A DNA stretch of 64,000 nucleotides from Hypericum androsaemum (taxonomy: Eukaryota; Streptophyta; Magnoliopsida; Malpighiales; Hypericaceae), in assembly GCA_963995505.1 (NCBI GenBank), contig OZ023181.1, positions 12,892,221-12,956,220 of the forward strand, given 5' to 3'. The notes under the pieces were generated by a model. It was given only the letters and a program-made list of their open reading frames with translations, did not search any database and had not been told where the DNA came from. Made by a program: the position numbers and the translations under genes. Positions 43,101 to 54,237 of this stretch are shown one piece after another (position 1 is the first letter of the stretch; each line of letters starts with the position of its first letter).

Positions 43101-46100
43101 CTTTTCTTTCCTTTTCTTGCCTTTTCTTGCCATATCTTGCCTTTTCTTGCCTTTTCTTTCCTTTTCTTACCTTTCCATGCCTTTTCTTTCCTATTCTTGC
43201 CTTTTCGTGCCTTTGCCTTGCCTTTTCTTGCCTTATCTTACCTTTTCATGCCTTTTCTTACCTTTTCTTGCCTTTTATTTCCTTTTCTTTCCTTATCTTG
43301 TCTTTTCCTTGCCTTTCCTTCCCTTTTCTTGCCTTATGTTCCCTTTTCTTTCCTTTTCTTTACATATCTATCATTTTCTTGCCTTTTCTGGCCTTTTCAT
43401 GCCTTATCTTGCCTTTTCTAGCCCTTTCATTCCTTATCTTGCATTTTTATGCCTTTTCTTGCCTTTTCTTTCCTTTTCCTTGCCTTTTCTTACCTATTCT
43501 TTCCTTTTCCTTACTTTTTCTCACCTTTTCTTGCCTTTTCCTTGCCTTTTCATGCCTTTTCCTAGCCTTTTCTTTCCTTTTCTTGCCTTATCTTACCATT
43601 TCCTAGCCTTTTATTTCCTTTTCTTGCTTTATCTTTCCTTTTCTTGCCTTATCTTGCCTTTTCTTGCCTTTTCCATTCCTTTTCTTGCCTTTTCTTTCCT
43701 TTTCTTGCATTTTCTTTCCTTTTCTATGCTTTTCCATTCCATTTCTTGCCTTTTCTTTCCTTTTCTATGCTTTTTCTTTCCTTTTCTTGCCTTTTCTTTC
43801 CTTTTCCTTGCCTTATCTTTCCTTTTATTGCCTCTTCTTGACTTATCTTGCCTTTTCCATGCCTTTTCTTGCCATTTCTTGCCTTTTCTTGCATTTTCCT
43901 GCCTATTCCATGCCTTTTCTTTAATTTTCTTGCCTTTCCTACCTATTCCTTGCCTTTTCTTGCCTTTTCCTACCTGATCTTAACTCATCTTGCCTTATCT
44001 TTCCTTTTCTTTCCTTTTCTTGCCTTTTCTTACCTTATCTTGCCATTTCTTTTCTTTTCTTACCTTTTCTCACCTTTTCTCGCCTTTTCTTTCCTTTTCT
44101 TTCCTTTCCTTGCCTTTTCTTGTCTTTTCCTTGCCTTCCTGGCCTTATCTTGCCTTATCTTTCATTTTCTTTCCTTTTCTTGCCTTATCTTACCTTTTCT
44201 TACCTTTTCTTGCCTTTTCTTGCCTTTTCTTACCAGTTCACTCCTTTTCTTGCCTTTTCTTACCAGTTCACTCCTTTTCTTCCCTTTTTGTGCCTTTTCC
44301 TTGCCTTAGCTTACCTTTTCTTACCTTTTCTTGCCTTATCTTGTCTTTTCTTACCTTTTCTTGCCTTTTCTTGCCTTTTCTTTGCCATTTCCTTGTCTTT
44401 TTTTCCCTTTTCTTTGCCTTTCCTTGCCCTTTCTTTCCTTTTCTTGCCTTCTCATGCCTTCTCTTGCCTTATCTTTCCTTTTCTTGCCTTTCCATGCCTT
44501 TTCCATGCCTTTTCTAACCTTTTCTTGCCTTTTCCTTGCCTTATCTTGCCTTATCTAGCCTTTTCCTGCCTTAACTTGCCTTTTCTTTCCTTATCTTAAC
44601 TTTTCATGCCTTTTCTTTCCTTTTTATGCCTTTTCCTTGCCTTTTCTTGACTTTCCCTTTCCCTTTCTTCCCTTTTCCTTGCCTTTTCATACCTTTTCTT
44701 TCCTTTTCTTGCCTTTTCATGCCTTTTCCTTACCTTTTCATGCCTTTTCCTTACCCTTTCTTACCTTATCTTACCATTTCTTGCCTTTTCCTTACCTTTT
44801 CTTGCCTTTTCCTTGACTTTTCAAGCATCTTCCATGCATTTTCTTTCCTAATCTTACCTTATCTTATCTTTTCCTTACCTTTTCCTTGCCTTTTCTTTCC
44901 TTTCCTTGCCCTATCTTGCCTTTTCTTGCCTTTTTCTTGCCTTTTCTTGCCTTATCTTGCCTTTTCCTTGCCTGTTCTTGCCTTATATTGCCTTTTACAT
45001 GCATTTTCTTCCCTTTTCTTGCCTTTTCTTTCCTTTTACTTGCCTTTTCTTGCCTTATCTTTCCTTTTCTTACGTTAGCTTACCTTTTCTTGCCTTTTCT
45101 TGACATATTTGTCCTTTTCTTGCCTTTTCTTGACATATTTGTCCTTTTCTTGCCTTTTCATGCTATATCCTTCCCTTTCATTCCTTATCTTGCCCTTTCA
45201 TTCCTTATCTTGCCCTTTCATACCTTTTCTGGCCTTTTCCTGCCTTTTCTTGCCTTTTTTTTCCTTATCTTGCCTTTTCTTACCTTTTCTTACCTTTTCT
45301 TTCCTTTATTTTCTTGCCTTTTCGTACCTTTTCCTTGCCTTTTCTTGCTTTATCTTACCTTTTATTGCCTTTTCCTTGCTTTTTCTAACCTTTTCTTGCC
45401 TTTTCCTTACCTTTTCATGTCTTTTCCATGCTTTTCTTTCCTTATCTTGCCTTTTCCTTGCCTTTTCCTTGCCTTTTCATGCCTTTTCCATACCGTTTCT
45501 TGCCTTTTCTTTCCTTTTCCTTGCCTTTTCTTGCATTATCTTTCCTTTTATTGCCTTTCTTACCTTCTCTTGCCTTATCTTGCCTTTTCTTGTCGTTTCA
45601 TTCCTTATCTTGCCTTTTCTTACCTTATCTTGCCTTTTCATACCTTTTCAAGCCTTTTCTTTCCTTTTCTTTCCTTTTCTTGTCTTTTCTTTCCTTTCAT
45701 GCCTTTTCCTTGCCTTTTCTTTCCTTTTCTTTACTTTTTTTGCCTTTTTTTGCCTTTTCTTACCTTTTCATGCCTTTTCTAGCCTTTTTATGTCTTTTCC
45801 TGCCTTTTCCTGGCCTTTTCTTGCATTTTCTTTGCCTTTTCTTACCTTATCTTTCCTTTTTTACCTTATCTTGCCTTCTCTTTCCTTTTCTTTCCTTTTC
45901 TTGCTTTTCATGCCTTTTCCTTGCCTTTTCTTGCCTTATCTTGGCTTTTCTTGCCTTTTCCTTTCCTTTTCTTGCCTTTCAAGCCTTTTCCTTGCCTTTT
46001 CTTTCCCTTTCATGCCTTTTATTTCCCTTTCTTGCCTTATCTTTCCTTTTTTTTGCCTTTTCTTGCCTTTTCCTTGCCTTTTCTTACCTTATCTTGCCTT

Positions 46101-47516
46101 TGCTTGCCTTTTCTTTACTTATCTTGCTCTTTCTTGCCCTTTCATGCCCTTTCATGCCCTTTCATTCCTTATCTTGCCTTTTCATACCTTAACTTGCCCT
46201 TTCTTTCCCTTTCATGCCTTTTCTTGCCTTTTCGTTCCTTTTCATGCCTTTTCCTTGCCTTTTCTTGCCTTTTCTTTCCTTATCTTGGCTTTTCTTACCT
46301 TTTCCTTGCCTTTTCTTCAGTCATCTTTTATTTTTAATTATTTTCTTGCCTTTCCTTCCCTTTTCTTGCCCTATCTTGCGTTATCTTGCCGTTTCTTGCC
46401 TTATCTTGCCTTATCTTTCCTTTTCTTGCCTTTTTCAAGCCTTTTCCATGCCTTTTCTTACCTTTTCCTTGCCTTATCTTGCCTTTTCTTTCCTTTTCTT
46501 GGCTTACCTTGCCTTTTCTTGCTTTATCTTTCCTTTTCTTGGCTTTTCTTAGCTTTTCTTGGCTTTTCTTTCCTTTTCTTGCTTTATCTTGCCTTTTCCT
46601 TGCCTTTTCTTGCCTTACCTTCCCTTTTCTTGCCTTTTCTTACCTTTTCTTGCCTTTTCCTTGCCTTTCCTTTCCCTTTCTTTCCTTTTCTTGCCTTTTC
46701 ATGCCTTTTCTTGCCTTCTTATGCCTTTTCCTTCTCTTTTCTTGCCTTTTCCTTGCCTCTTCTTACCTTATCTTTCCTTTTTTTTACCTTTTCTTGCCTT
46801 TTCTTGCCTTTTCTTGCCTTTTCCTTTTCCTTGTCTTTTCTTACCTTATCTTTCCTTTTCTTACCTTGCTTGCCTTTTCTTGCCTTCTCTTTCCTTCTTT
46901 TGTGTTTGCTTACCTTTTCTTCCCTAATCTGGCCTTTTCTTGCCTTATTTGCCTTTTCTTGCCCTTTCATTCCTTATCTTGCATTTTCTTACCTTATCTT
47001 GCCTTTTCTTGCCTTTTCAGGCCTTTTCTTGCTTTTTCTTTCCTTTTCATGCCTTTTCTTGCCTTATCTTTCCTTTTCTTGCCTTTTCATGCCTTTTCCA
47101 TGGCTTTTCTTGCCTTCTCCTTTCGTTTTCTTGCCTTTTATTGCCTTATCTAGCCTTTTCCTTGCCTTTTCTTGCCTTACCTTTCCTTTTCTTGCCTTAT
47201 CTTTCCTTTTCTTGTCTTTTCTTACCTTTTCATGCATTTTCTTGCCTTTTCGTGCCTTTTCCTTGCCTTTTCTTGCCTTTTCCTAGCCTTTTCTTACCTT
47301 ATGTTTCCTTTTTTTACCTTTTCTTGTCTTTTCTAGTTTTTTCTTTCCTTTTCTTGTCTTTTCTAGTTTTTTCTTTCCTTTTCTTACCTTTTCATGCCTT
47401 TTCTTGCCTTATCTTGCCTTTTCTTGCCTTTTCCTTGCCTTTTCTTGCCTTTTCCTTGACTTTTCATGCATTTTCCATGCCTTTTCTTTCCTTATCTTGC
47501 CTTTTCTTGCCTTTTC
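40169..47516. repeat. Pyrimidine-rich satellite, block 5 (domain B)
   Basis: It uses the same basic unit but lacks the landmarks of blocks 1-4 (no repeated CTAATCTTACCTTATC blocks, no TTTTAATGTCG). It has its own, such as GACATATTTGTCC, ACCAGTTCACTCC, AAGCATCTTCC and CAGTCATCTTTTATT. From about 41.1 kb it is one copy of a 6.9-kb repeat found again after element 2. No gene seen. Confidence 0.96.
44232..44278. repeat. Local 38-bp duplication in the satellite
   Basis: The rare unit ACCAGTTCACTCC appears twice, about 38 bp apart, in this copy of the 6.9-kb repeat but once in the second copy (57862). It shows unit gain or loss after the large duplication. Confidence 0.7.
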
Positions 47517-48323
47517 TGATGTGAGCAAGCCTAAGGACGCACCTATTATCAAGCTTGTAGACTCGAAGCACGTTCAAGTTCCAATTGGGCCAATGACAAG
47601 AGCACGAGCTAGGAAGTTGCAATCTGACTTCAATGGATTAATGCAAGACGTTTGGGCTCAAGCAAGTGCGTGGAGGACCAAGGACGTCCAAGAAGCCCAA
47701 GGGAGACCCATGCACGTTTTGGAAGCTAAATAGGAAGCTTGACATGCACGTAAGCTTCTAGATGCATGCGCACATGGAGAATCAAGGAGAATCAGCCTAT
47801 TTAGTTCGTGCATCTACTTGTTTTGGACGTGCAGCTAGTAGTTATTCTATTAGATATTATTTGCTTATATTATTCCTTATTTAGTTGAATAAGTTCGGCC
47901 AGAATCTCTTTAGAATAGGAAAGAGAGTTCTGACCAGCCTTAAACTCCTTATTTGGAGTTAGTTTCGTTTAGGAAAGTTGTAAGACATATGGAGCCTATA
48001 TTAAGAGGCGTCCCCCTTCAATAAAGACACACAACAATTCGGAAAATACTTAGCATTGGCTAATTGAGAGTTTTGATACTCGTTTGTTCTTGCTTAGGCT
48101 GGTGAGTCGTCTTGGCTAGAATTTATCTTTCACTTATCAAGCGGATCATCCATCCCCGCTCGTGGCGTGATACGACCTTAGGTCAAGGTTCAGAAGCTCT
48201 TGCTGCGGGTTAAGGTTCAACTTCGCACCTTAGTTCGTGTGAGTTCTTGTGAGTTGTGATCTGTTCCATTCTAAAGTAACAAACGGTCCGAGTCGTGAGT
48301 CTTTTCCGCGAAGATTCATATCA
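47517..48323 (+). repeat. 5' LTR of element 2
   Basis: It starts TGATGTGAGC and ends GATTCATATCA. Its TATA region reads CTATATTAAG where the 3' LTR and both element 1 LTRs read CTATATAAAG. It carries an orphan pol-tail frame to TAG 47731-47733. AATAAA is at 48020-48025. Confidence 0.95.
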
Positions 48324-48325
48324 GT

Positions 48326-48337
48326 TGGTATCAAAGC
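48326..48337 (+). other. Primer-binding site of element 2
   Basis: TGGTATCAAAGC starts two bases after the LTR, with the same single departure from the initiator tRNA-Met complement as element 1. Confidence 0.88.
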
Positions 48338-48883
48338 TTAGCTTGTTACTTTAGTTCATTATCCTTGTTATTTTTGTTCTTGTTGGTTCGTTTTGTTGCT
48401 TGTTATTTTTGTTCTTGTTAGTTCATTTTCTCTCTTCGCTGTTTGAGAGAAAAGAGAGGAAAACAAACGAGTGAAGCAAGAAAAGAAAAGAAAAGAAAAG
48501 AAAAGAAAAGAAAAGAAAAAGGAAAGAAAAATAAAAAGAAAAGGAAGCCGCTAAAGAGGAAGCAAATCCGAGGGAAGCTAGCGAACCAAGAAGGAGTAGC
48601 AGCTGATCAAGAAAAGGGACAAACAAGACCAAAAGAGGAACTTTAACATTCTGTTGTTAAAGCGTGAAGCTCAAGCAAGGCCGTTCTAGCCTTAGTAAGA
48701 ACATACAAGCATCACGAGAGGAAAAAGGCAAGAGTGTGCGAGTATCTTAGAGAGAAAAGCCAAATATTTGAGTGCAAACACGAGTGAACTTGAGTGCACC
48801 ATACATTGAGAGTATACACGTAAGGGAGTGAGCTTGTGAGGCCATATTTTTTTTATTACTAACCAATTTTTCTTGCAGCAAAC
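48338..48883 (+). other. Leader of element 2 with purine tract and candidate splice acceptor
   Basis: Positions 48445-48547 are a purine tract of repeated AAAAG units. TACTAAC at 48857-48863, a T-rich run and TTGCAG (AG at 48877-48878) form a candidate 3' splice site 5 nt before the gag ATG. A possible donor GTAAGAAC is at 48695. The leader is otherwise colinear with that of element 1. Confidence 0.6.
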
Positions 48884-50275
48884 ATGTCGCATGAAGGTCA
48901 AACTATGGGAAGCATAGACCTTAAGTTATTAGTGGATGCCTTGGCCGGGAAGCTCGAGCAGATGGTGCAAGCTCAGATGGAGCCTTTGCAACTACGCGTG
49001 GATGCCGTGGAGAATTCTCGTGACAACCCCCATACGCGAGGCGAACTCCAAAGGCGTAGGAGAGGAGTACCTATTGGAGAATCGAGCGGAGCTGATTCTG
49101 AATCTGAAGAAGGCGTAGGCTCTACAAGGAGTCTTAGGAGGGCAAGAACAAACCGTCCACCTAGGGAGGCAAGGCCAAAGAGAGACGACAACATAGGGAG
49201 TATCAAACTGAAGATACCTTCCTTTGCTGGTCGTTTTGACCCAGAGGCGTACTTAGAGTGGGAGAAGAAGATTGAGTTCGTGTTTGATTGCCACAACAGC
49301 TCCGAAGAAAAGAAGGTAAAACTTGCCATCACCGAATTCACTGATTATGCTATAACTTGGTGGGATCAACTTGTGACAAGCAGGAGGAGAAATAGAGAAC
49401 GCCCTATAGCTACTTGGGAAGACATGAAAGTGGTGATGAGGAAGAGATTTGTTCCAAGTCATTACTATAGAGAGCTGTATAAGAAGTTACAAGGAATGAG
49501 GCAAGGAAATTTGAGTGTGGAGGAGTATTTCAAACAGATGGAGATGGCCATGATAAGAGCTGATATAGATGAAGATAGAGAAGTTACAATGGCAAGATTC
49601 TTGAATGGACTCAATCCTGAAATTCAAGACAGAGTTGAGTTGCAACACTATGTGGAGTTGGAGGACATGGTGCATATGGCAATGAAAATTGAGAAGCAAC
49701 TCAAGAGAGGAGAGGGGAGAACAAAAGCTACATCGAATTCTACTTGGAAGCCAAACTACCAAAAGAAGTTTGACAAGCCACAAGCAGCCAAAGTAGAGCA
49801 TAAATTCGAGAGTTCTCAAAGGAAAGTGGAAGTCACTCCAGCTAGAAACCGTGACATCAAGTGATTTAAGTGTCAGGGAAGAGGGCACATCTCAAGTCAA
49901 TGCCCTAACAAGCAAGCAATGGTGCTCAAGGAAAGTGGAGAGATTGAAACTGAAGAAGAGGATTCGGAGCATGAAAGCATGCCTTCTTTGGAGGACGTAT
50001 CCGAGGAGGAGTACGGAGCTGCTGAGAGGCTTACTCTTGTGTCTAGGAGAGCATTGAATGTGCAAGTGAAAGAAAAAAATGATGTGGCTCAAAGGGAAAA
50101 TATTTTTCACACAAGGTGCTATGTCAAAGACAAGGTGTGTAGTGTCATCATAGATGGAGGAAGTTGTGCTAATGTCGCAAGCACTACTATGGTGGAGAAG
50201 TTAGGGTTACTCACTGGAAAACACCCTAAGCCTTACAAACTACAATGGCTGAATGATAGTGAGAAGTACGAGTGA
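48884..50275 (+). pseudogene. gag: Gag-protease of element 2, disrupted
   Basis: It is the same protein as element 1 gag, with a few replacements and a 4-codon deletion before the zinc knuckle. The first cysteine codon of the CCHC knuckle is TGA (49862-49864; element 1 has TGC), so the main product would be 326 residues: the capsid core without RNA-binding knuckle or protease. The frame reopens to 50275 and includes the protease motif IIDGGSCANVAS. Loss of one G at 50261 then shifts it out of the pol frame. Confidence 0.92.
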
Positions 50276-53200
50276 TGAAGCAAGTATTGGTAACATTCCG
50301 CATTGGCAACTATGAGGATGAAGTGTTGTGTGATGTTGTACCAATGCAAGCTGGTCATCTATTGTTAGGAAGGCCATGGCAGTTTGATAGGAAAGTGCAA
50401 CATGATGGCTACACCAACAAATATTCATTTATACTTAAGAAGAGAGTAATCACCTTGGCACCCTTGTCACCATCACAAGTTTGTGATGATCAACGACAGT
50501 TGCAAAAAGAAAGTGATGAGCAAAGAGAGCATGACAAAAAGAAAAAGATTGAGAGGAGAGAAGAAGCCGAAAAAAAGATAAGAAAAACGGCCAATGGAGA
50601 GGAAAAGATTGAGAAAACAAAAGAAGCCGGAAAAACAGAAATTAAAACGGCCAATGAGAGAAAAACCGAGAGTTGGAAAAGGAGTTACTATGTGGGAGCA
50701 AGTGATATTAAGCAAGCATGCTTTGAAAAGAAGCCTATGATCTTACTTCGGTATAGAGAGGCGCTTTTAAACACTAACGAGCTTGAACCACATGTACCTA
50801 GTACGGTTGTGTCTCTTTTGCAGGACTACAAGGATGTCTTTCCCGACGAGCTACCACCTGGTTTGCCACCTATTCGTGGGATTGAACATCAAATAGACCT
50901 TGTTCCGGGAGCTGCCATACCTAACCGTCCCGCATATAGAAGCAATCCTGAAGAAACAAAGGAGCTTGAGAAGCAAGTCAACGAGCTATTGGAGAAAGGG
51001 TACGTGAGAGAGAGCATGAGTGCATGTGCTGTTCCAGTCCTACTTGTGCCCAAGAAGGATAAATCATGGAGAATGTGTGTTGATTGCCGAGCAGTCAACA
51101 ACATAATGGTAAAATATCGTCACCCTATTCCTCGTTTAGATGACATGTTAGATGAGTTGCATGGTTCTTGCATGTTTTCTAAGATTGATTTGAAGAGTGG
51201 TTATCATCAAATTAGGATGAAAGAAGGAGATGAGTGGAAGACTGCTTTTAAAACAAAGTATGGGTTGTATGAGTGGATGGTCATGCCATTTGGTTTGTCC
51301 AACGCACCTAGCACGTTTATGCAACTCATGAATCATGTTCTACGTCCATTCATTGGTAAATTTGTGGTTGTTTACTTTGATGATATACTCATTTATAGCA
51401 AGAGCATGGAGGATCATTTAGAACATTTGAGATATGTCTTAGATGCACTTAGAGAAGATCAATTGTTTGCTAACTTGAAGAAGTGTACCTTTTGTACGGA
51501 TAAGCTTGTATTCTTGGGTTTTGTTGTTGGAGCTAACGGAATACAGGTTGATGAAGAAAAGATCCGAGCTATCCGTGAATGGCCAAGCCCTACAAGTGTT
51601 GCTAATGTTAGGAGCTTTCATGGACTAGCTAGTTGTTATAGGAGATTTGTGAAGGACTTTAGTAGCATAGCCGCACCCATAACTGAAGTCATCAAGAAGA
51701 ACGTGGGCTTTACTTGGGGAGAAGCTCAAGAGAAGGCCTTCCAACTACTAAAAGGGAAGTTGACTAATGCACCCTTGTTAGCTTTACCTAATTTCTCTAA
51801 GACTTTTGAAATAGAGTGTGATGCTTCTGGTATAGGAATTGGAGCTGTCCTTATGCAAGAAGGAAGACCCATTGCATACTTTAGTGAGAAACTAAGTGGT
51901 GCAACTTTGAATTACCCGACCTATGACAAGGAGTTGTACGCACTAGTTCGAGCATTGGAGACATGGCAGCATTACTTGTGGCCAAAGGAGTTCGTGATTC
52001 ACACTGATCATGAGTCACTCAAGCACTTAAAGGGGCAACACAAGCTAAACAAGAGGCATGCACGATGGGTGGAATTCATTGAGACATTTCCTTATGTCAT
52101 TCGCTACAAGCAAGGTAAGGAAAATGTAGTGGCTGATGCACTATCACGAAGGTACGCCTTGATCTCAACTCTTGATGCTAAACTACTTGGCTTTGAACAC
52201 ATTAAAGAGATGTATGTTGATGATGTTGATTTTAGCGAGTTGTTTAGATCAACTGAAAGAAGTGCATTTGGTAAGTTCTTTCGTAATGAAGGTTACCTAT
52301 TTTGTGAAAACAAACTTTGTGTGCCTAATTGTTCGATGCGAGAATTACTAATTCAGGAGGCACATGGAGGTGGCTTAATGGGGCATTTTGGAATTGCAAA
52401 GACCTTGGCAATGCTACAAGATCATTTCTTTTGGCCACACATGAAGAGAGACGTTGAGAGAGTTTGTGGTCGTTGCATCACTTGCAAGCAAGCCAAGTCA
52501 AAGGTAAAACCCCATGGTTTGTACACCCCACTACCTATACCTAGTGAGCCTTGGATTGATATCTCCATGGATTTTGTGTTAGGACTACCTAGGACTAAGC
52601 GTGGAAGAGATTCAATTTTTGTGGTAGTGGATAGGTTTTCTAAGATGGCACATTTCATTCCATGTCATAAGACTGATGATGCTTCAAACATTGCTGATTT
52701 GTTCTTTAGAGAGGTTGTTAGGTTGCATGGCATGCCTAGGACAATTATCTCTGATAGAGATGCTAAGTTCCTAAGTTACTTTTGGAAGACCTTGTGGTGC
52801 AAGTTAGGTACTAAGTTGTTGTTTTCTACTACTTGTCATCCTCAAACTGATGGTCAAACTGAAGTAGTGAATAGGACTTTGTCTACACTTTTGAGAGCAC
52901 TCATTAAGCATAACATTAAGACTTGGGAAGAATGTTTGCCTCATGTTGAGTTTGCTTATAATCGTTCTGTCCATTCTGCTACTCAATTCTCACCATTTGA
53001 GCTTGTTTATGGATTTAATCCTTTGACTCCATTGGATTTATCACCTCTACCTTCGAGTGAGCATGTTAACTTAGATGGCAAGAAGAAAGCTGAATTTGTC
53101 AAGCAGTTACATGAGAAAGCAAGAATGAATATCGAGAAGCGCACGGAGCACTATGCGAGACAAGCAAACAAAGGAAGGCACAAGGTTGTCTTTGAGCCGG

Positions 53201-53649
53201 GAGATTGGGTTTGGCTACATATGAGGAAGGAGCGTTTTCCTGTCCAAAGACGTTCAAAGTTGCTACCACGGGGAGATGGTCCATTCCAAGTGATAGAACG
53301 CATCAATGATAATGCCTACAAGCTAGACCTTCCGGGTGAGTATAATGTAAGTGCTTCGTTTAACGTGGCTGACTTGAGTCCGTTTGATGTAGGTGATGAT
53401 TTGAGGACAAATCCTTTTCAAGAGGAGGGGATTGATGTGAGCAAGCCTAAGGACGCACCTACTATCAAGCTTGTAGACTCGAAGCACGTTCAAGTTCCAA
53501 TTGGGCCAATGACAAGAGCACGAGCTAGGAAGTTGCAATCTGACTTCAATGGATTAATGCAAGACGTTTGGGCTCAAGCAAGTGCGTGGAGGACCAAGGA
53601 CGTCCAAGAAGCCCAAGGGAGACCCATGCACGTTTTGGAAGCTAAATAG
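50272..53649 (+). CDS. pol: Pol of element 2: RT, RNase H, integrase, with tail encoded in the 3' LTR (1125 codons)
   Basis: This open frame starts just after the frameshift and holds the end of the protease region and all of RT, RNase H and integrase. RT begins about residue 204 and has YFDD at 368-371. RNase H has its Asp at 517 and DALSRR at about 622. The integrase zinc finger starts about 700 and the catalytic D767, D828 and E864 give D-D-35-E. The tail [15 protein letters not shown] lies in the 3' LTR and ends at TAG 53647-53649. Some conserved positions differ from element 1: Ala for Pro in the SxCAVPVLL motif, Cys for Phe in GLASxYRRF, and Cys for Tyr before HPQTDGQTE. It may therefore be open without being fully active. 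It has no proper start of its own and would normally be made as part of Gag-Pol. Confidence 0.92.
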   Translation: MMKQVLVTFRIGNYEDEVLCDVVPMQAGHLLLGRPWQFDRKVQHDGYTNKYSFILKKRVITLAPLSPSQVCDDQRQLQKESDEQREHDKKKKIERREEAEKKIRKTANGEEKIEKTKEAGKTEIKTANERKTESWKRSYYVGASDIKQACFEKKPMILLRYREALLNTNELEPHVPSTVVSLLQDYKDVFPDELPPGLPPIRGIEHQIDLVPGAAIPNRPAYRSNPEETKELEKQVNELLEKGYVRESMSACAVPVLLVPKKDKSWRMCVDCRAVNNIMVKYRHPIPRLDDMLDELHGSCMFSKIDLKSGYHQIRMKEGDEWKTAFKTKYGLYEWMVMPFGLSNAPSTFMQLMNHVLRPFIGKFVVVYFDDILIYSKSMEDHLEHLRYVLDALREDQLFANLKKCTFCTDKLVFLGFVVGANGIQVDEEKIRAIREWPSPTSVANVRSFHGLASCYRRFVKDFSSIAAPITEVIKKNVGFTWGEAQEKAFQLLKGKLTNAPLLALPNFSKTFEIECDASGIGIGAVLMQEGRPIAYFSEKLSGATLNYPTYDKELYALVRALETWQHYLWPKEFVIHTDHESLKHLKGQHKLNKRHARWVEFIETFPYVIRYKQGKENVVADALSRRYALISTLDAKLLGFEHIKEMYVDDVDFSELFRSTERSAFGKFFRNEGYLFCENKLCVPNCSMRELLIQEAHGGGLMGHFGIAKTLAMLQDHFFWPHMKRDVERVCGRCITCKQAKSKVKPHGLYTPLPIPSEPWIDISMDFVLGLPRTKRGRDSIFVVVDRFSKMAHFIPCHKTDDASNIADLFFREVVRLHGMPRTIISDRDAKFLSYFWKTLWCKLGTKLLFSTTCHPQTDGQTEVVNRTLSTLLRALIKHNIKTWEECLPHVEFAYNRSVHSATQFSPFELVYGFNPLTPLDLSPLPSSEHVNLDGKKKAEFVKQLHEKARMNIEKRTEHYARQANKGRHKVVFEPGDWVWLHMRKERFPVQRRSKLLPRGDGPFQVIERINDNAYKLDLPGEYNVSASFNVADLSPFDVGDDLRTNPFQEEGIDVSKPKDAPTIKLVDSKHVQVPIGPMTRARARKLQSDFNGLMQDVWAQASAWRTKDVQEAQGRPMHVLEAK
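53420..53432 (+). other. Polypurine tract of element 2
   Basis: AAGAGGAGGGGAT lies directly before the 3' LTR and is also translated within pol, as in element 1. Confidence 0.8.
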
Positions 53650-54237
53650 GAAGCTTGACATGCACGTAAGCTTCTAGATGCATCCGCACATGGAGAATCA
53701 AGGAGAATCAGCCTATTTAGTCCGTGCATCTACTTGTTTTGGACGTGCAGCTAGTAGTTATTCTATTAGATATTATTTGCTTATATTATTCCTTATTTAG
53801 TTGAATAAGTTCGGCCAGAATCTCTTTAGAATAGGAAAGAGAGTTCTGACCAGCCTTAAACTCCTTATTTGGAGTTAGTTTCGTTTAGGAAAGTTGTAAG
53901 ACTTATGGAGCCTATATAAAGAGGCGTCCCCCTTCAATAAACAACAACAATTCGGAGAATTACTTAGCATTGGCTAATTGTGAGTTTTGATACTCGTTTG
54001 TTCTTGCTTAGGCTGGTGAGTCGTCTTGGCTAGAATTTATCTTTCACTTATCAAGCGGATCATCCATCCCCGCTCGTGGCGTGATACGACCTTAGGTCAA
54101 GGTTCAGAAGCTCTTGCTGCTGGTTAAGGTTCAACTTCGCTCCTTAGTTCGTGTGAGTTCTTGTGAGTTGTGATCTGTTCCATTCTAAAGTAACAAACGG
54201 TCCGAGTTGTGAGTCTTTTCCGCGAAGATTCATATCA
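53433..54237 (+). repeat. 3' LTR of element 2
   Basis: It is 805 bp and starts TGATGTGAGC. TATA is intact (CTATATAAA at 53912-53920) and AATAAA is at 53936-53941. It codes for the last 73 residues of pol. TTTTC at 54238-54242 completes the target-site duplication. Confidence 0.95.

Larger units (their letters stand above)
47517..54237 (+). mobile_element. Element 2: Ty3/gypsy LTR retrotransposon, same family as element 1, pol intact but gag broken
   Basis: It has LTRs of 807 and 805 bp and the 5-bp duplication TTTTC (47512-47516 and 54238-54242). The internal layout is the same as element 1. I count about 10 LTR substitutions plus small indels, so it inserted earlier than element 1. Gag has a stop at 49862 and the protease region a 1-nt deletion at 50261, but the rest of pol is open for 1125 codons. 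The uninterrupted satellite equivalent is at about 61105-61170. CRM-like placement as for element 1. Confidence 0.95.

Noticed and set aside
46321..46350. TCATCTTTTATTTTTAATTATTTTC as a possible non-satellite insertion or matrix attachment site
   Set aside because: The same A-containing variant recurs at 59971 and in milder form near 61465, 62655 and 63675, so it is a satellite unit variant.
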